This document shows positions 59,173 through 64,000 of a stretch of 64,000 bases of DNA, piece after piece. The stretch's first letter is position 1. Each line of letters starts with the position of its first letter. Under the pieces are notes generated by a model. It was not told the origin of the DNA, did not search any database, and saw nothing but the letters and a program-made list of their open reading frames with translations. The position numbers and the translations under genes were made by a program. Source of the DNA: Leifsonia xyli. Lineage in GTDB: Bacteria; Actinomycetota; Actinomycetes; Actinomycetales; Microbacteriaceae. The stretch covers positions 558,001-622,000 of the forward strand of contig QFQR01000001.1 in assembly GCA_003243275.1 (NCBI GenBank), written 5' to 3'.

Positions 59173-59704
59173 CGAGGGCGATGCTCAGCTGCAGGACGGG
59201 GGCGAGGTGCGGATCGAGGGCAGGCTCGAGGATGCGGTAGCGGCGACCCGTGTCGGCGACCGTCGCGGTGAGGATGCCGTCACCGTCCGCGACGATGCCC
59301 ACGGTGCGCGGGTCCACCCGCAGCCCGCGGCCGTCGGCCTTGAGCACGGCCTCCACCCGCGTCCAGTGGGCGAGCCCTCCGCCGCCCGCGACCTCGCGGA
59401 TGGCGGCGAGCCGCCCCGCCTCGTCGGCGCGCGCCTCCACATCCACCCCGATGTCGCGCCCCCACACGGCCACCGCGACGATCCCCGCCGCACACCGCGA
59501 CAGGCTCACCCGCAGCTCCGAGCCGGTGACCACCGGGCGCCCGTGCGGCCCCCCGCAGTCCGGGCAGCGGGCCTCGAGCGGCACGAGCTCGGGCGCGAGA
59601 CCCAGCTGCTCCCCCGCGAGGCGGCGCAGCAGCATCCGTCCCGCGAGCATCCGCTCGGCGGGGTCGGCGGGCGCCTCCTCGATCGCCCAGGCGACACCCT
59701 CCAC
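59153..59704 (-). CDS. 4'-phosphopantetheinyl transferase, Sfp/EntD-like
   Basis: A 183-residue enzyme that adds phosphopantetheine from CoA to carrier-protein serines. Motifs are CPDCGGPHGRPVV (substrate arm), IGVDVEARAD (magnesium site) and WTRVEAVLKADGRGL, a variant of the W.(R/K).EA..K..G.G motif. It is shorter than Sfp (224 residues). GTG 59704 lies five bases after the prfB stop, so it is read from the prfB operon. The obvious client is the carrier domain (Ser 565) of the adjacent Pls-like synthetase. Confidence 0.82.
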   Translation of the reverse strand: MEGVAWAIEEAPADPAERMLAGRMLLRRLAGEQLGLAPELVPLEARCPDCGGPHGRPVVTGSELRVSLSRCAAGIVAVAVWGRDIGVDVEARADEAGRLAAIREVAGGGGLAHWTRVEAVLKADGRGLRVDPRTVGIVADGDGILTATVADTGRRYRILEPALDPHLAPVLQLSIALASRPPR

Positions 59705-59709
59705 GAGAC

Positions 59710-60816
59710 TCAGTCGTCGTGATCCTGCTTGCGCCAGCGGATGCCCGCCGCGATCAGGCCGTCGAGGTCGCCGTCGAAGACGACGGCCGGGTTGCCCACC
59801 TCGTATCCGGTGCGCAGATCCTTCACGAGCTGCTGACCGTAGAGGAAGTAGGAGCGCATCTGGTCGCCCCAGCTCGCGGTGATGACGCCCGCGAGCTCCT
59901 TCTTCTTGGCCGCCTCCTCCTCGCGCTTGAGCAGCAGCAGCCGGGTCTGCAGCACGCGCATCGCGGCCGCGCGGTTCTGGATCTGCGACTTCTCGTTCTG
60001 CATCGAGACCACGAGCCCCGTCGGCAGGTGGGTGAGCCGCACCGCCGAGTCGGTCGTGTTGACGCTCTGTCCGCCGGGGCCAGAGGAGCGGAACACGTCG
60101 ACACGGATGTCGCCCTCCGGGATGTCGACCTCGACGGCCTCCTCCATGACGGGGATCACCTCGACGGCCGCGAAGCTCGTCTGTCGCTTGTCGGCGGAGC
60201 CGAACGGGCTGATGCGCGCGAGGCGGTGCGTGCCCGCCTCGATCGAGAGCGTGCCGTAGGCGTAAGGCGCATCGACCTCGAAGGTGGCCGACTTGATGCC
60301 CGCGCCCTCCGCGTAGGAGGTGTCCATGACCTTCACGGGGTAGCCGTGGCGCTCCGCCCAGCGCAGGTACATGCGCATGAGCATCTCGGCGAAGTCGGTG
60401 GCGTCGTCGCCGCCTGCGCCGGAACGGATGGTGACGACAGCCGAACGCGCGTCGTACTCGCCGTCGAGCAGGGTCTGCACCTCGAGGTCGCCGATGGTCT
60501 TCTTGAGCGCCTCGTACTCGGCCTCCGCCTCGGCGGCCGTGTCGGCGTCGTCGGCCTCGCGGGCGAGCTCGACGAGCACCTCCAGGTCGTCGATGCGGCG
60601 CTCGACGGCGGTGACGCGCGCGAGCTCGGCCTGGCGGTGGCTCAGCGCGCTGGTGACCTTCTGGGCGCTCTCGGGGTCGTCCCACAGGTCGGGCGCGCCC
60701 GCCTTCTCGGAGAGGTCGGCGATGTCGGCCTCGAGCCGCGGCACGTCGACGACGGAACGGATGTCGTCGAAGGTGCTGCGGAGGGTGGCGAGCTGGGCGG
60801 GGAGATCATCGAGCAT
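59710..60816 (-). CDS. prfB: Peptide chain release factor 2
   Basis: A 368-residue RF2 that recognises UAA and UGA. The stop-codon tripeptide SPF is seen in ARISPFGSADKRQTSFAAVE, and the catalytic GGQ in SSGPGGQSVNTTDSAVRLTH. The gene is read in one frame, without the programmed +1 frameshift at an internal UGA that many bacteria use to autoregulate prfB. ATG 60816 follows GGGGGAG, and TAGGCT lies nine bases upstream. prfB normally directly precedes ftsE in Actinobacteria; here 6.5 kb separates them. Confidence 0.95.
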   Translation of the reverse strand: MLDDLPAQLATLRSTFDDIRSVVDVPRLEADIADLSEKAGAPDLWDDPESAQKVTSALSHRQAELARVTAVERRIDDLEVLVELAREADDADTAAEAEAEYEALKKTIGDLEVQTLLDGEYDARSAVVTIRSGAGGDDATDFAEMLMRMYLRWAERHGYPVKVMDTSYAEGAGIKSATFEVDAPYAYGTLSIEAGTHRLARISPFGSADKRQTSFAAVEVIPVMEEAVEVDIPEGDIRVDVFRSSGPGGQSVNTTDSAVRLTHLPTGLVVSMQNEKSQIQNRAAAMRVLQTRLLLLKREEEAAKKKELAGVITASWGDQMRSYFLYGQQLVKDLRTGYEVGNPAVVFDGDLDGLIAAGIRWRKQDHDD

Positions 60817-60898
60817 GGCTCCCCCAGCCTAGCGACCGCCGCCCGCCGCATCCGGCCCGCGCGATCCCGTCGGCCGCGGGAGTAGCGTGGACACCCCC

Positions 60899-62128
60899 AT
60901 GACGGATGCCGCCCCCACCGACCGCTTCCCGTGGCGGCAGGTCGTCGTCGCGGCGTTCCTGCCCACCGTGCTGTTCTCGATCGGCGAGGGCGCGATCATC
61001 CCGATCATCCCCGTGGTCGCCTCGAGCCTCGGCGCGAGCCTCGCGGTCGCGGGGCTCATCTCGGCGATGATCGTGGTCGGCGAACTGCTCGGCGACATCC
61101 CGGCCGGTGCCCTCGTCGCACGCATCGGCGAACGCACGGCGATGATCGGCGCATCCGTGCTCTCGATCGTCGGGGTCCTCGTGTCGGTGCTCGCACCGAA
61201 CCCGTGGCTGCTGGGGCTCGGCATCCTCATCATCGGCGTCGCGACGGCGGTGTTCGCGCTCGCCCGGCACGCCTTCATGACGAGTTTCGTGCCGCCCGCC
61301 TACCGGGCGCGCGCCCTGTCGACCCTCGGCGGCACCTTCCGCCTCGGCTACCTCATCGGCCCGTTCATCACGGCAGCGGTCATCCAGGCGACCGGCTCCG
61401 CCGCGAACGCGTTCTGGATTCACCTCGTCGCCTGCCTCGCGGCCGTCGTGGTGCTCGTCGTGCTGCACGACCCCGCGGATGTCGTGACGAGGCGCCCGGG
61501 ACCCGCTGCCCGCCAGGCGGCCGCGGCGGAGCGCGGGCTGTTCCGCACCATCCACGCCAACCGACGGGTGCTCGTGACGCTCGGCAGCGGATCCGCCCTG
61601 GTCGCGGCGCTGCGCGCGAGCCGCGCGGTGATCCTGCCGCTCTGGGCGGTGTCGATCGGCGTCGACGAGGTGACGACGTCCGTCATCATCGGCGCGGCGG
61701 CGGCGCTCGACTTCGCGCTGTTCTACGCCGGCGGCTGGATCATGGACCGCTTCGGGCGGCTGTGGACCGCCGTGCCGTCGATGATCGGGCTGGGGGTGTC
61801 GCACCTGCTCCTCGCGTTCAGCCACGAGCTGCCGGACGCGGTCGTCTGGTTCGCCATGGTCGCGGGGCTGCTGTCGCTCTCGAACGGCATCGGCGCGGGG
61901 ATCCTCATGACGCTCGGCGCGGATCTTGCCGACCCGGCGCATCCGGCTCCGTTCCTCGGCGCCTGGCGGTTCACCAACGATTCGGGGGCGGCGGTCGCGC
62001 CGTTGCTCATCGCGGGGGTGACCGCCGCGGTCTCGTTGCCTGTGGCGGCGGGCGTGATGGGGGTGCTGGGGCTGCTCGGCGCGGTCCAGCTGCGGATCTT
62101 CGTGCCGCGCTACTCGACGAGGCGCTGA
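60899..62128 (+). CDS. MFS transporter
   Basis: A 409-residue, 12-helix major facilitator. Motif A-like DIPAGALVARIGERTAMIGA follows helix 2, and the second half has a matching loop, GGWIMDRFGRLWTAVPSM. It resembles DHA1 multidrug or quinolone-type exporters. I chose ATG 60899, ten bases after TAGCGT, because the in-frame GTG at 60887 overlaps that -10-like box. It is divergent from prfB. The substrate is unknown. Confidence 0.85.
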   Translation: MTDAAPTDRFPWRQVVVAAFLPTVLFSIGEGAIIPIIPVVASSLGASLAVAGLISAMIVVGELLGDIPAGALVARIGERTAMIGASVLSIVGVLVSVLAPNPWLLGLGILIIGVATAVFALARHAFMTSFVPPAYRARALSTLGGTFRLGYLIGPFITAAVIQATGSAANAFWIHLVACLAAVVVLVVLHDPADVVTRRPGPAARQAAAAERGLFRTIHANRRVLVTLGSGSALVAALRASRAVILPLWAVSIGVDEVTTSVIIGAAAALDFALFYAGGWIMDRFGRLWTAVPSMIGLGVSHLLLAFSHELPDAVVWFAMVAGLLSLSNGIGAGILMTLGADLADPAHPAPFLGAWRFTNDSGAAVAPLLIAGVTAAVSLPVAAGVMGVLGLLGAVQLRIFVPRYSTRR

Positions 62129-62132
62129 GGCG

Positions 62133-62669
62133 CTAGGTCAGCAGCACGTCCTCGTGGCCGACCAGGATCGACACGATGCGGTCGCCGTCGACACCCAGCA
62201 CGACGACCGTGCCGTCGGATGCGGCGCGCAGCGCGATCACGTCGAGGGGCACGTACTGGCCGTAGTACACGCTCGTGCGCACCTGGTCGAGGTAGGCCTT
62301 GTCGACGGGCGAGGTCCAGCCGCTCGACCCGCTCGTGTAGGAGAGCAGACCGCCCGCGGCATCCGCGGCGCTGATCGCCCCGCAGCACTCGGAGGCCGCC
62401 ATGACGAAGGTGACCTCGTCGGCGAGGAACGGGCCGACCGCGGCGGGGTTGCCTGCCTCGATGCCTTCGACGATCGCCGCACGCTCCGATTCGTCGATGA
62501 CCTCCGGCTGCGGCGTGGTCTTCGTGCTCGGCGTGGGGGTCGGCGAGGTGCTCGGGGTTCCGGATGCCGCGGGGCCTGCGGACGGGGGCGCCTCGACGGT
62601 GGGAGCGCAGGCGGCGAGCGCGAGGAGCAGCACGACGGCGAGCGCACCGCGAAGGGGGGCGAGGGTCAT
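62133..62669 (-). CDS. Uncharacterised lipoprotein
   Basis: A 178-residue exported protein with signal peptide and lipobox LALAAC near residue 21, a Ser/Thr/Pro-rich stalk (about residues 25-55), and a C-terminal domain of about 115 residues containing a CC pair (SECCGAIS). The fold region (IVEGIEAGNPAAVGPFLADE) resembles an NTF2-like cone, but I cannot name a family. It converges on the MFS gene with only four bases between the stops. Confidence 0.75.
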   Translation of the reverse strand: MTLAPLRGALAVVLLLALAACAPTVEAPPSAGPAASGTPSTSPTPTPSTKTTPQPEVIDESERAAIVEGIEAGNPAAVGPFLADEVTFVMAASECCGAISAADAAGGLLSYTSGSSGWTSPVDKAYLDQVRTSVYYGQYVPLDVIALRAASDGTVVVLGVDGDRIVSILVGHEDVLLT

Positions 62670-62752
62670 GACGGCCTCTCGGAGAACTGACGAACGGTCG
62701 CGTCCAGCCTGACGGCCGATCGGCGCAGGGTCAACCCTGACGCGCGGGTGTT

Positions 62753-63199
62753 TCACCCGAACACCGAGCGGGCGGTGGCGGTGGCCTCGATGCGAAGCCC
62801 CTCGGGCACCAAGATCGTCACCACCGGCGGATGCCAGATCGAGGAGACCGTGACCGTCGCGCTGCGCCCGTCGACGCTCTCGGCGCGCACCATCGCGAGC
62901 TCATCGAGGTCGGGGGCCGGGTTGCCGGCGAGATAGTCGGCGGCCGCCGCGGCGACGTCGGCGCTCTCGAGCACGGGCCGCGGTCCGGCGGGCGTGAGGG
63001 ACACCGCGTCGAGCTCGAACGCCTCCGCGCCCACGAGCGCGGCCCCGTCGGCGATCGTGAAGAGGCGCTTCTTCTCGAGGTAGAGCGAGGTCGCCGCGGT
63101 GACGAGCAGCACGACGACGAGGGCGAGGAAGCCGAAGAACGCGACGAGCGGCAGGGTCGAGCCGTCGTCGGCGGCGAGCGCCCCACGCATCCGCTTCAT
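62753..63199 (-). CDS. TadG-like/Rv3654c-like pilus minor protein
   Basis: A 148-residue secreted or membrane protein. A short positive N-terminus (MKRMRGALAADDGSTLPLVA) resembles the prepilin-type site of TadE/TadG-like proteins, followed by one hydrophobic helix (FFGFLALVVVLLVTAATSLY). The segment FTIADGAALVGAEAFELDAV is typical of the Rv3654c/TadG-like family. It is the third of three small overlapping genes; start and stop overlap the preceding one (ATGA). Likely part of a Flp/Tad pilus locus that continues outside the window. Confidence 0.82.
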   Translation of the reverse strand: MKRMRGALAADDGSTLPLVAFFGFLALVVVLLVTAATSLYLEKKRLFTIADGAALVGAEAFELDAVSLTPAGPRPVLESADVAAAAADYLAGNPAPDLDELAMVRAESVDGRSATVTVSSIWHPPVVTILVPEGLRIEATATARSVFG

Positions 63200-63672
63200 G
63201 GCCCCGCCCGGAACCGCGAGACCTGCTCGGTGGCCACCGCGCGCACCGTCACCCCGAGCGGCACGTCGAGCCCGAGCACGGGCGGGGCGAGCGGCAGCGG
63301 CACGCGGGTCGAGATCTCGACGGTGACGAAGCCTCGCCGGGCGAGGCAGTCGTCGGGGTCCGGGCGGCAGCTGATCACGACCTCGGCTCCGCCCGCCTCG
63401 ATCCCGTAGTCGGCGAGGGTGACGAGGACGGCCCGCTCGGCCGCGGTGCGCGCCTCCGCCTCCGTCTCCGCCTGCACGAACACCCGGCTCGCCTGACGCG
63501 CCGCCCCCTCGGTGCCGAGGGATGCCGCCTGCAGCGACGAGACGACGAGCACGAGATAGACGAGCGGGACGAGCAGCAGCACCCCGACGGTGATGAACTC
63601 GAGCGAGGCCGAGCCGTCGTCGGCCGAGGCTCCCCGCTGCATCCCGTCACTCCAGCGTCTCACGCGCTGCAT
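63196..63672 (-). CDS. TadE-like pilus minor protein
   Basis: A 158-residue TadE-like pseudopilin. DDGSASLEFITVGVLLLVPL carries the conserved Glu five residues into the hydrophobic helix, the hallmark of prepilin processing in TadE/F. Two Cys (ISCRPDPDDCLARRG) may form a disulfide outside the cell. I chose ATG 63672; ATG 63642 would leave only a short leader before the helix and is also possible. It overlaps genes on both sides. Confidence 0.82.
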   Translation of the reverse strand: MQRVRRWSDGMQRGASADDGSASLEFITVGVLLLVPLVYLVLVVSSLQAASLGTEGAARQASRVFVQAETEAEARTAAERAVLVTLADYGIEAGGAEVVISCRPDPDDCLARRGFVTVEISTRVPLPLAPPVLGLDVPLGVTVRAVATEQVSRFRAGP

Positions 63673-64000
63673 GGCCCTCCACCTCCAGCGCACGATCGGG
63701 GCCGAGGAAGCCGAGCAGCGGCAGCGTGGTGCGCACGGTGACGATCACGGCGGGCACCCCCATCCACTCCCCCTGCCGCACGGCGACGTCGCTCGCATAG
63801 CTCGGGCCGACCGCGGTGCTGATGAGGTCGACGGTGCGCGGCACCGCATCCGCGGGCTGGTTGTCGGCGAGCGCGCCGTAGCGTGCCCCTTCGGCGGCGG
63901 CGTCGAGCACGGTGTTGCGGATGTGCAGGGCGAGCGCGAGCTGCAGCACGGCGAGGGTGAGGAAGGTCAGCAGCACGCCCACGAGCACGAACTCGACGGG
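63647..64000 (-). CDS. TadE-like pilus protein (5' end outside window)
   Basis: The open frame runs off the right edge. Visible residues begin PVEFVLVGVLLTFLTLAVLQ, again with the Glu near the start of a hydrophobic helix, then ALHIRNTVLDAAAEGARYGA, the second TadE signature. The start lies beyond 64000. It overlaps the next TadE-like gene by 26 bases, so the three are one operon, probably after tadABC. Confidence 0.85.
   Translation of the reverse strand, partial: PVEFVLVGVLLTFLTLAVLQLALALHIRNTVLDAAAEGARYGALADNQPADAVPRTVDLISTAVGPSYASDVAVRQGEWMGVPAVIVTVRTTLPLLGFLGPDRALEVEGHAARETLE

Noticed and set aside
59710..60816. Programmed frameshift in prfB
   Set aside because: The frame is continuous from start to stop, with no internal UGA and slippery site.
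1..64000. CRISPR arrays, tRNA and rRNA genes, insertion sequences
   Set aside because: No regularly spaced repeats, no cloverleaf other than the tRNA-like part of tmRNA, and no transposase frames were recognised.

Overview
The window is a contiguous, gene-dense piece of a high-GC actinobacterial chromosome, most likely from the family Microbacteriaceae (Micrococcales). The indications are the strong G/C bias at third codon positions, the very frequent words GGATGC and GCATCC, a fused E1/E2 2-oxoglutarate decarboxylase, a GuaB1-type GMP reductase, a SigH/zinc anti-sigma pair of the mycothiol type, an IdeR/DtxR iron box, and many start codons placed 6-9 bases after a TAnnnT hexamer, as expected for leaderless mRNAs. 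No rRNA, tRNA, CRISPR array, insertion sequence or prophage was seen. The only stable RNA gene found is tmRNA.

Layout. 1-9 kb: the end of a membrane acyltransferase, an MFS drug-exporter gene with an in-frame stop codon and its PadR regulator, the methionine genes metY and metX, and a three-gene signalling operon (histidine kinase, membrane partner, NarL-type regulator). 9-17 kb: an MFS exporter with a GT87-like membrane glycosyltransferase, a polar amino acid ABC transporter, nnrD, a HAD hydrolase and an old yellow enzyme. 17-23 kb: a ParDE toxin-antitoxin pair, two CBS-domain membrane proteins, an AbiEi/nuclease-like protein, and guaB1 with a frameshift. 23-31 kb: kgd, rsrA/sigH, aroA, rsgA and hisN. 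31-41 kb: a xylose/ribose-type ABC transporter, the 2-methylcitrate (propionate) operon with its GntR regulator, and a divergent MarR/NADP-binding reductase pair. 41-50 kb: a HerA-like ATPase, a VanY-like carboxypeptidase, a small HTH/ImmA cluster, a PDZ protease lipoprotein, an iron-regulated SIP/flavoprotein pair, and tmRNA. 50-61 kb: the smpB-ftsX-ftsE-prfB neighbourhood, interrupted between ftsE and prfB. 61-64 kb: an MFS transporter, a lipoprotein and Tad-pilus minor proteins running off the window.

The most distinctive region is 53.2-59.7 kb. A 1330-residue protein there has the layout of epsilon-poly-L-lysine synthetase (Pls): adenylation domain, carrier domain, then three membrane-separated beta-helix acyltransferase-like domains. 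It is translationally coupled to an M1 metallopeptidase and faces a phosphopantetheinyl transferase; a lysine/alanine-rich histone-like protein is divergent from it. By-eye specificity residues resemble a lysine code. This suggests a poly-amino-acid system (carrier activation, polymerisation, and trimming or self-protection) inserted between prfB and ftsE.

Intergenic DNA carries two sorts of palindromes: a dispersed family with core CAAACGCTGCAGCGTTTG at gene ends, and long inverted repeats with unrelated arms that lack T-tracts. One of the latter, at 59082-59172, encodes the identical C-terminal residues and stop codons of two convergent genes.
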